Translations under genes and position numbers: made by a program
Notes under the pieces: model-generated
Database searches by the model: none
What the model saw: the letters and a program-made list of their open reading frames with translations, nothing else
What the model was told of the DNA's origin: nothing
In this document: one piece after another, positions 11,821 through 23,309 of the stretch
How the letters are laid out: each line of letters begins with the position of its first letter
How positions within the stretch are numbered: the first letter of the stretch is position 1
Source: Phyllostachys edulis
Taxonomy: Eukaryota; Streptophyta; Magnoliopsida; Poales; Poaceae
Direction: 5' to 3'
DNA length: 64,000 nt
Assembly: GCA_036346405.1 (NCBI GenBank)
Contig: CM070562.1
Coordinates: forward strand, 99,040,284 to 99,104,283

Positions 11821-14133
11821 TGTAAGGACCCGGGATTAACACCCCAAATCCTTTGTGCATTTCTGAACTATTCCCATGATCAGTGGCGAGCTCACATAGT
11901 AAAGAAATATGGTACCACAACCATAATCGCATAACTTTATTAATAAACAAAAGAGTTGATTACCAGAAAGGCTTACAAGCCCACAAATAAGAACACAATG
12001 GAAGACGAATGAATAGCAGTAGAGCCCAGCTAATATGCCACAAGCAATCGGTTGGGGTAGCGGCCTCGTCGAGATCTTCAGCAGGTGCAAAGTCCTTCTC
12101 CTCTGAACAACATTTTATTAAGCAAGAGTGAGTACAAATGAATGTACTCCACAAATTACACCTAATAACAGAATTATAATGCATGCAGGGATATATCAAA
12201 ATAAGGCTTATATGGTTGTTTTGCATAAAGTAATATTTTCTTTACAAGTACTTGTACTAAGTTACAAAGCAGATATTCTATAACTAAAATTCATTTTCTA
12301 AATTCTAAATTTTATAGTCAGATAACATTCATCATCGAGTGGTGAAGGATACCCTCCTATTATAAGGCTACCCGCCCAATTCCCATTTGGATAGAAATCC
12401 AAAACCATTTGATAAAATCTTTTGAAATCAAAACCAAAATCTAATTTGGAGTGGCTTTGCTAGCACGTCTATGAACGTGGACACGGCTATTCGAATAGTT
12501 TTACACTCTGCAGAGGTTCTACAACTTTACCCACAAGAGATAATCAATTATACTATCCGCTCATACACTTCCGTAGGCGTGCAACTAAGTGATTATCATA
12601 AGGCCTTTACAATGCGTCATCCCACCGTAGTCCCGCCTCGCTAAGGTTTCGCCCCCTTTGGATAGAAACCCGTCGGGTTCAGACCCCCTCTTGCACCAGA
12701 TGGGAATACATAAAAGTAGGTCATAAAAGACACCCACGCAATCGGATGGCACAACCACAGTGAAATGTTGCAAATTAGTTAGCTAGGTCCCGCCCATTCA
12801 GGACATGTGGTAGTATAATGTGGCTTAGTAAGATACGGCTCAAAGACCGGTCCTTAATTGACTTGGGTGACTTTTCAATAAAATCACTGGGCTTTGATCA
12901 TAGAAATGAATCGATCCCATACATAAACATGCACCCATCCAAGCATCCATTTCGCCTATGTCCAAACTAATTTTCGTTTTATTTACCACATCAAATCATT
13001 TCATAAATTTCTATGGTATGGATCATACCATAGTAACATTTTAAATCATAGTTAAACTTTTGGCTAAATTCCCCAAACCAAGATTTTTGGACTAAGTTTT
13101 GACTAACCATAATTTTTCAACATGTTCTAGTCATACTAATGTATTAACCAGAGTTTTATCTAGGGTGACATGGTGTGAGGGATTCAATGTTTAAGAACTG
13201 TCAAGTACAAGGTCAGTATGTAAACCATCAGTATTATAATCATAATCCAATCTCTAGCAATTGTATAATCCTATACTCCAATATACACAATATCAGTCTA
13301 TGTCTATGACTTCCATCGATCCAACACTCAATAATACTCTAGTTCTATAATCCGATATCCATTAATACATTATTCCTTAATAAACTACTTCTAATAATTC
13401 AACATCAATCCAATGATTATGTAATCCTATAATCCAATTTCTGATATTCCGACATCCAATAATTATCTATTTATATAATCCAATCTTCGATAATCCAATA
13501 TCAACAATTATCTACTTCTAGAATCCGATATCCAACAATTCGGTATCCATCAATAAGATACTTCTAGAATCCGATATCCAAATAATCCATCAATCCGATA
13601 TCCCTCAATAATTTATTTCTAAAATCCATTAAAGATAGACTTCCATAATTCAACCAAGATTCATTTTTATAATCCAACCTTAATAACCATGTAATCCTAG
13701 AATCCAATCTTAATAATTATATAATCTTATAATTCAATATCCATCATTAGTCCTATAATCCCATCTCCAACAAATAATCATATAATCCAACATCCGCAAT
13801 TAATTCTATAATCCACTCTTCAATAATAATCTATTTCTAATAATTCACCATCTATAAATCCACAAATGACATATTCTAATAATCCAAAGAAATATATACT
13901 TCTTGATTCACCCTAATCCACCAAAATCAACATCATAAATAGGGGATCCTATATTTCATCCTCCAACAATGATCTACTTCTTTAATCTAATATCCAACAA
14001 TAATCCATTATATCATCCATCCAAGTTATACTTCTACAATCCAACAATCACCGATCATGTGTCCCTATAATCCAACAAGGTATACTCTAATAATCTAATA
14101 AGTCATATTCCAATAATCCAATGTATTTCTACA
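11821..14133 (-). mobile_element. Solo-LTR-like block of a related gypsy family, inverted inside the 3' LTR
   Basis: The block begins TGTAAGGACCCGGGATTAAC, the complement of a chromovirus LTR end, and its last bases TTCTACA give a TG...CA frame. Bases about 12480-12700 match, in reverse complement and with divergence, the LTR segment 3200-3450 of the surrounding element (shared words include CTCTGCAGAGGTT, AGAGATAATC and CAGACCCCCTCTTGC). So it is a cousin LTR in the opposite orientation. About 340 bp of the host LTR is missing at the junction and there is no target duplication, so a deletion accompanied or followed the event. Confidence 0.65.
13200..14130. repeat. Degenerate AT-rich repeat (AATCCAATATCCA-like words)
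   Basis: For more than 900 bases the + strand is built from loosely repeated words such as ATAATCCAAT, ATCCGATATCCA and CTTCTA, with irregular spacing of about 12-30 bases. There is no open frame. It lies inside the inverted LTR block. The unit is too degenerate for me to give a copy number. Confidence 0.7.
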
Positions 14134-16967
14134 ATCCAAGGCCATCGGAATCGCCTTTCCCCTCCGCCTCCGGCTGCAACATTCCCTGTCGCCGCTGTGG
14201 GCTACCTTGAACCCCGTCGCAGTTACCCAAGTGATCGCTAGCTCAGTGGGTTTCCATTTTTGGCATCGCTGTCTGCCGCTGAGCTTTCCTCCGCCGGCGA
14301 TGATCTTGGCCAGTTCATGCCCAGAGCTCCCTCTGTATTGTCGGTTTTGGACAGGTACTATAGCGTCTTTAATCCTGGTAGCTTTGTCTTTAGGGCTATG
14401 ATTTGTTTAGCGATAAATAAATCCCGGTTTAATTGCTGCTCTGACTTCACTGCCGCACGAACCTAATGTGCTTTAATGAAGGGGCTTAACTCCACCAAAT
14501 CTTTGTCTCTAGGGTTAGGAGTTAATTGCTTAACTTAATTGCTGCCCTGAGTCTTGGCCATGTGGACCTAAGGCAGTTAATGAGGCCCTTTAAATGCCTT
14601 GGGTTTCACCGAGAGTCCGAGAGTCAATGATGCGTGGACCCGACAGTTAAAGCACATAATCTATGTCTTAAGGGTTAATCAATGATTACTTGCCTGGTTT
14701 AATGCTGATCTTTGTCATTGCCACGTGGGCCCAGTTTGCATTAATGAGGAGGCTTAACTCTGTTGATTCTCTAATGACTTAATGACAGTGGGCCTGGAGT
14801 GTTAATTGTAGTCAATCTTTAATGGATCCGTGAGCCGTGCGCATGGACCAAAGGTCTAGGCCCTGTGTGGTGGACCGAGTCACTGCGCGTTGGACCCCAC
14901 ATGTCAGAGAAACCAATTATCTCTCCCTTCATTTTTCCTGATTTAATTCAAAAGCAAAACTTCAGAAAATCCGTTCTTTCTCGTGTTAACTCCAAAAATT
15001 ATAAAGTTTGTTCCTAAAAATTTGTAAATTCAAGGTCTTTCTAATAGCATTAGCCTTGTTCAATTTGGAGTCTATCTATTATTTCTTTTGTATTTATTTG
15101 CTCTCTTTACTTGTTTGTTCTTTTTCGGCACATTCGTCCAAATAGAATTCGAAGAAGCGAGAGATCTCTTAGTTGATCAAGCTCAAGAATATAAAGACTC
15201 TCTTGCCTTAGACCCAGGCATGTCAATACTTTGATCATATTAAACCTACATTTTATGCAAATTATATTATTTTAAAAATATCAAATTGCATGTTTTAATT
15301 CCTTATGCAAATGTACTTGATGATTAAATAATTATTATACTATCCCTTGACAATTGAATTCTCTCATCCTTGTCACCCTATTAATTATGTGGTAACCTAC
15401 TCATTATAGTTTGTACTTAAGTGCCATGCTAGTCTTGCTTAAGTACCGGGGTATTAACTACCATAATCATCATATCTTAAAATCATGAAATTGGATTTAG
15501 GCCGTCATTGTTGGTAAATGTCTGAGATGGTTGAATTAATGTATTTTGCTCCTCAAAAACCCTAATAATTGTTGTTACCACATCTGGGCGGATGGTATGA
15601 TGGATAGTATATTGGTGGGTGCTAATGTAGCCTAAGGAATGTTGGTTTGTGGATGGTATGTGGTATGTACTGCCCAGATAACCCTAAAGACTTAATCTTA
15701 TGATGACCTCCTAATGTAAAATATTACAACCACAAGTCTATAATGGTGTCGTCATGGCTAAATAATTTGTATCCGTCCGTACGATTTGCACCAGGTAGAT
15801 GACTTGCGACGCCGTAAGCCTTCGCGGCGATGGGTAAGGGTGCACGACGAAAGTCGTTAAGAGGGCGCAAGAGTGGGTCTGGGTAAGGGTTGACGTAGGG
15901 GTAGGAGTGTAACCCTTCTCAAGTGAAACCTTAGCGGGTGTAACAAATAATGAGAGATGCATTGTAAAGGTTTTGTGATGATCTCTCCTTGATTCGCATG
16001 TCTAAGGAAGCATGTGTACATGTAAAGACGATTATCTCTTGTGGGTAAAAGTGTACAACCTCTACAGAGTATAAATTGTTCGAACAGTCGTGCCCACGGT
16101 CACGGACGTACATGGGAACTTACTAGAGTTAGTTCTATTTATGAAACTTTAGGGGTGGGATGACTAATGTGTCGGGCTCACCTAACCCATGTTTTGGATT
16201 TTTCTTGGGTCGTCGTACCCAGTGATGTTAATAGGTGGATGTAACCACCATAAAAAATAAGTATAAGGTGGAGGTAACTTTTGCTATTATTAATATTGCA
16301 TAATTATTCTCTTTAATAAAATGTGATTTAGTTAAAATGCTAAGTGATAGGACTTTCTAATATTGGTAATTATAAATGTTGCTTTGAGCAAATAAAAGAA
16401 CCCGAGCCACCCTTGTTAAGCATTGCATGTATATTATCGCATCGTGTGTGTTAACTCGTGAGTACGGAAGTTGTGCTCATCCTCGCTCTTTCCCTCAAAC
16501 CCTTAGAACCCGTGGATCATGGAGATTACGCCTACTACGAGGATCCAAATATCGATGGACGAGGCAATGATGAAGAGTAGTTTAGTTCCTTAGCCTGGTT
16601 CTCGCCTCAGTCTAGCTGGCCTCGCTGATGCTTACGTACAACCAATATCATCTAAGTCATTGGTTAATATCGGTCATACACGAATTACCCCTAGTCGTTT
16701 GCCTATGGAGAGATATGCTCTACCCCTTTTGCTTCCGCTACCACTTCTACAATTTATGTAATACACTCATTTAGTCTAGTCGGCCATATTGTAAACTCGA
16801 CCTGGTACGGTCTAATTGAACTCTGATGTTTGTAATATTATGAATGGTTTAATCTATATTATATATGAATTGATTCAATGATGTATTTTGTAAACGCTTT
16901 CTACTGATACAGAGAGTAGCGTAGTGTTTTCACATAGGATTATAGGTTTTGAAATCCGGGTCCCATA

Positions 16968-16972
16968 AAATA
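16968..16972. repeat. Right copy of 5-bp target site duplication (AAATA)
   Basis: AAATA directly follows the 3' LTR and matches 716-720. It lies 299 bp from the stop codon of the Dof gene, so the element inserted in or near that gene's 3' flank. Confidence 0.6.
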
Positions 16973-17271
16973 CATAAAACCATACTGTAAAAACATGCAT
17001 GAGAATTGACGAGCTAGAGTGAAAAAAGGAAGTACTGCGATTCGGTTGTAGCGACAATGATCGATCCACTCGCAGACACACAAAGGTTAGCTTCTTACAC
17101 ACCTGTGCAGCCAGAGAGACAAGAAAAAATAAAATAAAATAAAATTACAGAGGCAGGCGGTACATACTACATAGTAGTACGTAGTAGGTATACTTGCTAG
17201 CTAGTGGTCGTCGTTAAGAAGCATTTAACCACAGCTTAATCAAAGTGATCGTGATAAGTAACTAAACCAAA

Positions 17272-18099
17272 CTAGGGTAGGTAGACGGAAGGGTCCGGGA
17301 CGTCCGTCCAGCAGCTCCCGGCGTTCCAGTACGCGGCCAGCGATGTGTCACCGAGCTCGAAGATCCCCGTGTCCAGAGACGTGAACGCCGTCATGTCGGC
17401 GGCGGTGGCGGTGCAGTTAGGCGCATCAGGCGGGGCTGCCTGTCCTGCGAGTAGCACTGAGGCGATCCCCTCCTCCGTCTTCGGCTGCGCCGAGTAGCTG
17501 AACACCGGGAGAGGCGGCGGAGGCGCGAAGAGGGACGCGAGCGCGGCCGCCTGGTCGGCGAATATCGGCGCCGGGGGTGGCACGTCTGTCGTGAAGGGGT
17601 TCGTTACGGTGATGGTGTTGTACGACGGCGTGGCCGGAGCTGTAGGGGTCGTCGCCGCGGCGGCCATGGGGCTCGTGCTGCCGTTGCCGCCGTTGGAGCT
17701 GGAGGACGACGCCGAGGCGCGCCGCTGGTTCTTGGCGTCGGTTGCCGTGGGGGTGGAGGGCGCCGAGGAGGCAGACGAGGACGAGCTGCGCTTGGCCTTG
17801 CGGCAGCCGCCGCCGACGGGGACATTGCGGAGGACGCCGCCCTTGGTCCAGTACCGGCGGCAGCTCTTACAGAAGTGGCGCGGCTGCGAGAGGTTGTAGT
17901 TGTTGTAGTAGCAGAACTTGGTGTTGGTCGACTCGCACCGCGGGCACTTCACCGCCTCCGGCGGCGCCGTCGCCGCCGGCGAAATCCCACCGCACCGCGC
18001 CGCCGGGCCCTGCTGCGCCTGCGCGCGCTGGAGGTCAGCCGCCGCCGCGCCGCCGAACAGCCACCCGGCGAGGCCCGGGATGGACTGGAAGTCCTGCAT
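17272..18099 (-). CDS. Dof zinc-finger transcription factor, DOF5.4/OBP4-like
   Basis: A single-exon 275-codon frame. Residues about 50-104 form a complete Dof domain with C52-x2-C55-x21-C77-x2-C80, followed by RRYWTKGGVLRNVPVGGGCR, which in the family binds AAAG core sites in promoters in the nucleus. The start MQDF and its short distance to the domain resemble the DOF5.4/OBP4 group, which supports this ATG. A Ser-rich linker (about 105-140), an Ala/Thr/Pro-rich middle and a C-terminal part with SCWTDVPDPSVYLP follow. GC content is very high, as in many grass transcription-factor genes; long open frames on the opposite strand here are shadows of that. The 3' flank (16973-17271) carries no other gene. 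The exact orthologue is not certain. Confidence 0.95.
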   Translation of the reverse strand: MQDFQSIPGLAGWLFGGAAAADLQRAQAQQGPAARCGGISPAATAPPEAVKCPRCESTNTKFCYYNNYNLSQPRHFCKSCRRYWTKGGVLRNVPVGGGCRKAKRSSSSSASSAPSTPTATDAKNQRRASASSSSSNGGNGSTSPMAAAATTPTAPATPSYNTITVTNPFTTDVPPPAPIFADQAAALASLFAPPPPLPVFSYSAQPKTEEGIASVLLAGQAAPPDAPNCTATAADMTAFTSLDTGIFELGDTSLAAYWNAGSCWTDVPDPSVYLP

Positions 18100-18136
18100 G
18101 AGGCGAGGCGCAAGGGCTTCAGGGCTTGTGTGGTGT

Positions 18137-18152
18137 CTAGAACGTTCTAGAA
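18137..18152. promoter_or_regulatory. 16-bp perfect palindrome forming a heat-shock-element-like triplet upstream of the Dof gene
   Basis: TCTAGAACGTTCTAGA is its own reverse complement and lies 38 bases upstream of the Dof start codon. Read as AGAACGTTCTAGAAG (18139-18153) it fits nGAAnnTTCnnGAAn, the consensus for heat-shock factor binding, exactly. Whether it lies in promoter or 5' UTR is unknown. Function is an inference from the consensus. Confidence 0.45.
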
Positions 18153-18212
18153 GAGTGGTTCTACGCGATCGTTCATCTGGTTTTGGTGGTGAGCTTGTCG
18201 ACGAGCTGGGAG

Positions 18213-18268
18213 CGGCAAGAGCTCCACCCGCTCAGCTTCGCGGCAAGAGCTCCACCCGCACAGCTTCG
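18213..18268. repeat. 28-bp tandem duplication upstream of the Dof gene
   Basis: Two adjacent copies (18213-18240 and 18241-18268) of a unit starting CGGCAAGAGCTCCACCCG and ending CAGCTTCG differ at one base. They lie about 115-170 bp upstream of the Dof start. Confidence 0.85.
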
Positions 18269-18269
18269 C

Positions 18270-21200
18270 CTCCTCATCACACAAGGATAGCAGGTAAATA
18301 TCTGCACTTCCTTCCTTGTCATCCGTCCCAAGTGGCGGAAGTTACGAAACTGCCCTTGACCCGGCAGATTGACTAAAATGCCCTCATCCCCCGACTGCTC
18401 CTTACAGTAAAATGGCGTACAGTGTAAAGGTACTGGCATATGTAGAAACCTCGTGCATGCAAAGATGCTGTTCAGCAACAGTATCACATGTTATGTCGTC
18501 ACTTCCAAATTTGTTTACTGATCTTTTAATTAGTGACATTGGTTCGAACCAGATTAATTAATGGTGATTTGCACAATGAGCCTATTAGAGAGTTTGGAGG
18601 ATAAGGATTAAGGGCATAAGGCCATGAGATTTTGCAGCTATTGGGTTTGATATGTTGCCCGGAAGAGGCAAAGGCAAGTGGGCGCGCCGTGGATGAACCT
18701 GCGCCTCTCATTTTAGTCGACGTTTTCGGCTTTCTTTCAAGATGGTCATGTACAACCAGCCACTTTGGCTTCCATTTTGGAATGCTGCCTGTCACGATAT
18801 CCTGGCAAACATTCTTAACTAACGAATCTGACCTGCCCAGAAGTTCATTTCGCAAGCCATCGCGTAATTTTGTAGTGGCCTAGCGGTTTGATTATCTTGT
18901 CTACAGATACTTTCCCAATCAAACTTCGCCATAAGCCATTAACGTCTGGGCACAGGAAGATAGGAGAAGCTGCCAAGGCACGGGCTGTGGAGAGATGGAC
19001 TCCAGAGGGTATCAACAGGAGTAGTGGACTCCATGCTCCATTAATAGGGCGAGCAGTGGACGTCGTACATCTCCCGGCCCGTCGATCGCCCGATCGAGCT
19101 GCAGCGGTCGGCGTCGCGGGACTACGGCGCGGCGCGCCACATCAACGATGGCGCGACCTGCCTCGCCCGCGTCGGTCGGGCGTGGCGGCTAGCGCTGCGA
19201 TGCGATGCCTCGCAGCGCGCTGCAAGCCATCGAGGCGAGGGTCGAGAATGGCAACGACCGGTTGGGTGAGTTGTTGCATCCGGCATGTCGCGATCGCTGC
19301 CGCGCGCGCTAGCCGGCCAACTGGGCGTTGGCCGGCATCGCTGGCACATATGGCCGCGATAATATCCCGGATAAACATCTTGCCTGGATTAGTAATTTCG
19401 GCTACCAGTGTGACATTGTCCAGAGCGCAGAGCACGTACATGTATGTAATTGGGGTACTTTTCTTTTGCCCTGCATGGCATTCATGCCTGATGTTTTTGT
19501 ATTTCAGTTCCTGTGAACATTTGGCAGCTTAACCAAAACGAGCACCAAATTTTGGCTAGCCAATTTTGCCACGGTTCTTTCTCTTTCGGTCGGACTATCC
19601 AAATTTTAGTTACCAACTTGTTCATATACACGGATATACCGTAGTACGCTTACGTATTTGACCGTAACAATGGTTTTTTTCGCGCACGTATAGCTAGCCG
19701 CTTGGAGCTGTGGGGCACAAACCAATCTGTAGATGGCAGGTGCACGGCCAGGTAGGACTGCCCGGGCGGGTCCCTTGCCGGCCTTGCACGACTGATGGTG
19801 TGCTTGCATCAGGCACACGGCCGTCCTCGGCGTGCGTGCAGCGCAGCGCGCGGACGTGCTTGCACCACGGTGCGGTCCACTGTTTGTCCTCCGAGGCTCG
19901 CAGCAGCGCGTTGCCGTACAGTCCCCTCGTCTGATCGTCTCCCGTGGTGAACCCACCTGACGTGCGTCCATGACATAGATGGCTGCAGCACCGCGCATAT
20001 CCATACTTGGTATCACTGGTATGTACGTACCCGGCGGATCTGCCTATGGCGTGAATGCATCAGCATGGATCGATCCTGTGGAGCCACGAGAGCCAAGGAC
20101 CAAGCTACATTGGATTCGGATGGCCCATGCCTGCCTGCCCCAGCGCCTTGTCATTTTGTTGTCAGCGTAGAAACTTCAAGTTTTAGAGGCGTACGTACGT
20201 ACGTGTTGGACAGTGGTGGCACTGGCAAATTGATCACGGAAACACCGATACCCACAATGATCCGACAGTACGTGCGTTACACACGAGATTAATTAGTCTG
20301 GTCATGGATAGCGAGCTACTCACTAGAGGCCAATGGCAACTCTAGTCTCTGTACTGTAAGGCTCGTCTTGTAGCAGATACGTACGGATTAGGCAATGACT
20401 TCGAGCTGGCTCGGTCCATTGGTGGTTAACATGTAGCTTTTGGGGGTAGTCCGGCCGGTGTGATGAGGAGCAGGAATCGGGACGTACGGCGCGTGCCCGG
20501 TTGTCGTCGTGTCTCGGTCGCGTTTACTTCTACGGCCCAGCTTTGACGTCTCCCTGCTTAATTGGCTCCGATCTGACTAAACGTTATGAATTGGAGAGCA
20601 AGTTTATTTAAGTTATAATATAATTAAATTAAACTGATGGAACGATCGACCGATACAATGATTCTTCTCAACGAAAAACCATTGAACTCGATCGATCCAA
20701 ACAGATTAGAGAGGATCACTGTACTTAATGTTTTGTTCGGTCAAACAGCTACACCGGGCGCTTGTCGATCCATCGTGTTAGATCGATCGAGTGCTGATTA
20801 AGCAAGCAGTGCATCTAGCACTAGCTAGGCTTAACGACTGTTAGGTGAATCTGTGATTGGTGATGCATATATATGATCGATCGATCAGCGATGGCCACTC
20901 GATGAGCCAGCGTAGCAGAACACCTCAAGTTATAGCTAGAGGCTACAGCCCCAAGCTAGCAAAGACCGAGCCGTACTTCTTCTGATGCATGCCAATTGCC
21001 AACTTGGTTGAAACTTGTGAAGCTATATCTACTTTTAAGATTGGAGTTGGCCTGCCGGTACATGGACAAAGATCAGGTGCAGCTACTGCACACGATCTGA
21101 ACCGTCCATTTTTAGAGCCAACCGCCGAGATTCATGACTACAGCACGCTGCCACAGTACACATGTGCGACAGCGTTTCGCACATCTGAGCCGTTGCTTTA

Positions 21201-22700
21201 CTATCCTGCGGTGGAATTGGAACCGCTTAAGTTGCAGCTGTAATAGCAACTCCACAGGAACCCTGTCCCCGGTACATGCACAGCACGTCGTGGGGTGGAG
21301 ACCTGACGAGACAGGGATGCAATACTGTACTGACGGCATGCATCCGCCTAGCTAGCTGCTAGAGCTAGTGTGAAGGAGCAACGTTAGGTGGTTAGACTAA
21401 CCATAGGGCGAGCTAGGTAGGCAAACAAGACAGCATGACAAGACACTGACAGACAGCAGTAGGGCGCAGCGGGATCCCCACCCGTTGCTTTCGGTGATCC
21501 CCGAGAGATGGATCGCTGTGGGATTCTGGGATAGCCGAAAGCGCCGCCACGGCCGGCACTGGAGCCGGCCGGCCGCCCGGCCGTCACCTCGACCGGCTCC
21601 GATCGCAGCAATTTCCTTTTTAAAAGACATACTCAACTACCCCATGGATCAATTACTTTGACAACCTTAATTCGCACGTACACATCCATGAACATATCAA
21701 CATACATAATAACTTGACAATTAGGCTCTGATCCCATCTAGCTTGCACGAGAGATCGAGAGGGATAGCTAAACTAGCTAGTACTACTCGAATCCACATCG
21801 GCAATACGCTGCGTGTGCCCATGTGCTGCCCTAGCTGTCGAGCCTAACAAACTTCTATTGTTGGCTCGCCTTAATGCCTGGCTTCCGAAGGCACCACGAA
21901 TCGGATGCCCGGCGACGGTGCGCTCCCGGACTCTCTCGTGCCTCCTGTTGGACGCCCAAAGATGCCTGCCCATTTCAACACGCAATAATTCCATGTGCTC
22001 GATCGTCTCTCCGGCCGTACTACAGCTCGAGCCCCAGCCAGCTATATATTGTGCAAGCGATATATGGCCACTTGCAGCTGTGTACATATCCGGACGAGGA
22101 CGGGACACTGGCCGATGTGTATGTGCGCAGGCAGATCGAGGCAGGTCGCTGGTGAGCTGAGGTCCCAAAGATGGAGATGGTCATGAGGAGATAAGGGTGA
22201 CGAAGGCCTTTTGGAATTCAACGGAGATCGATGCATATCACATATGGTCCTCTTGCGTTGCTGGTTATTTGCTTCTCTTGGGCAAGCTGAAAGCTACCCT
22301 TATGGTCTTCCCTAACCCACAGCTTCAGCTGATCAAGTGTGTACGTACATGCCATGCCGTGAAGGTCCTCAGCTGCTTATCTAGCTGCAATAATCCCATT
22401 TCGACCCCTTACTTCCCAACTGAACAAAGACTAATTCATACACTCGATTGACAGGCGCTATCGAACTCCAACCGATCTGTGCCAAATCGAAGTTCGATCG
22501 ATATCTTCTCTAACATAAAAAACAGAAGACTTGAGGCTTTGTTTGGGCGAGCCGAAAAACAGCGGGATTACGGGTCGATTCATGTGAGTTTTTGTCCCAG
22601 GCTATATGGATTGGCCCAGACCGAGATCCCCAACCGTTCAAAACCCGTCAAAGTGAGGCATGAAGGTTGAAGAGGAACATATGGATTAGACTACAGATAT
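18270..22700. other. Gene-poor segment, no supported gene
   Basis: Several short open frames occur (for example 18526-18855 on - and 18888-19532 on +), but I recognise no domain, and the ones around 19000-20000 are GC-rich frames present on both strands. The DNA is rich in GATCGATC and ACGTACGT words (for example 20195-20210 and 20870-20885), common in grass intergenic DNA. I see no RNA gene here. Part of it may be the Dof promoter. Confidence 0.5.
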
Positions 22701-22702
22701 AG

Positions 22703-23300
22703 GACATGTTTGGTTTATGACCCTAGGTGCTCAGACCAAAATTTTGTCAACACTAAAACCTAGGCGATACCAAAACCTGATAAAAAAATAGTGTTTGGAT
22801 CGTAACCATACCAATTCGCAGGCAATACCAATATTGGGGTACAAATTGATGTGTTTGGATTGCAACCATGTCAAAGTTCGACAAAATTGTGAGTACGACA
22901 TGTGGGCCCCACATGGCATCTAAATTTTTAGCACCAAAATATAGCTAATATGGATATTGTTTTGTTGATTAAATCATAAGGAATACAACGGTTCAAACAG
23001 ATCACAAATTAGCTCCACCGTTTATGAGGCATAGTCATTTAAAGCTTACTTATCAAACAAATGTTATATTCAATGTAACCGATCACTTTTTGCCACGTCG
23101 AAGGAGGGCCAGCACCCTGCCAAAATTTTGGTGGAGGTTTTGCTCGCCACAAAACAGCCAAAGTTCGGGTGCTATCTCTATTGGCGTTGCTAAAATACTG
23201 AAGGCAATACCAAAGTTCGGTAACGATCCAAGTGATTGCCAAAATGCTAGGATAAAACCAAAATTTGGCATGGCTGGTGAGGGTTTAGATCCAAACAACC
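22703..23300. mobile_element. Probable non-autonomous TIR element (about 600 bp)
   Basis: The left end (TGTTTGGTTTATGACCCTAG from 22707) and the complement of the right end (TGTTTGGATCTAAACCCTC from 23297 backwards) form imperfect terminal inverted repeats of about 25 bp. The interior repeats TGTTTGGAT...AACCAT at 22793 and 22852 and has no coding capacity. GTTTGG-type ends are typical of several grass MITE families, so I do not assign a superfamily, and no clear target duplication was found. Confidence 0.45.
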
Positions 23301-23309
23301 CCTGTGCAG

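Larger units (their letters stand above)
721..16967 (+). mobile_element. Ty3/gypsy chromovirus-type LTR retrotransposon, non-autonomous, with nested insertions
   Basis: Two long direct repeats (721-4315 and 11457-16967) flank a primer binding site, a gag zinc-knuckle remnant, and protease, reverse transcriptase, RNase H, integrase and a C-terminal chromodomain-like segment, in the gypsy order. The chromodomain-like tail and the protease/RT style point to the Tekay/Del chromovirus group (family knowledge; the lineage is an inference). The element cannot be autonomous: the gag capsid core is missing, a foreign gypsy fragment lies at about 5862-8060, the RT catalytic box reads FIND instead of F-x-D-D, and the integrase has several stops. 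The LTRs differ at about 16 of 240 bases compared by eye (1800-2040 against its 3' copy), so the insertion is not recent. Confidence 0.9.
11457..16967 (+). repeat. 3' LTR of the gypsy element, enlarged by an inverted LTR
   Basis: It starts TGTAGCAGCC like the 5' LTR and follows it closely, apart from an extra 2.3 kb block at 11821-14133 and loss of the part matching 1092-1432. It ends GAAATCCGGGTCCCATA at 16967. The bases before it (TTTTTAAGGTGAGTAGGTTT) are a weak polypurine tract. Without the insertion its length would be about 3.2 kb. Confidence 0.85.

Noticed and set aside
17591..18376. Several plus-strand frames opposite the Dof gene
   Set aside because: No stops because of extreme GC content; the minus-strand frame carries the complete Dof finger.
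18888..19532. 214-codon plus-strand frame
   Set aside because: GC-rich, with antisense frames of similar length and no recognisable domain or splice context.
21440..21600. Possible hairpin RNA around the GGATCC/GATCC words
   Set aside because: Pairing is short and interrupted; no stem comparable to that at 63381-63479.
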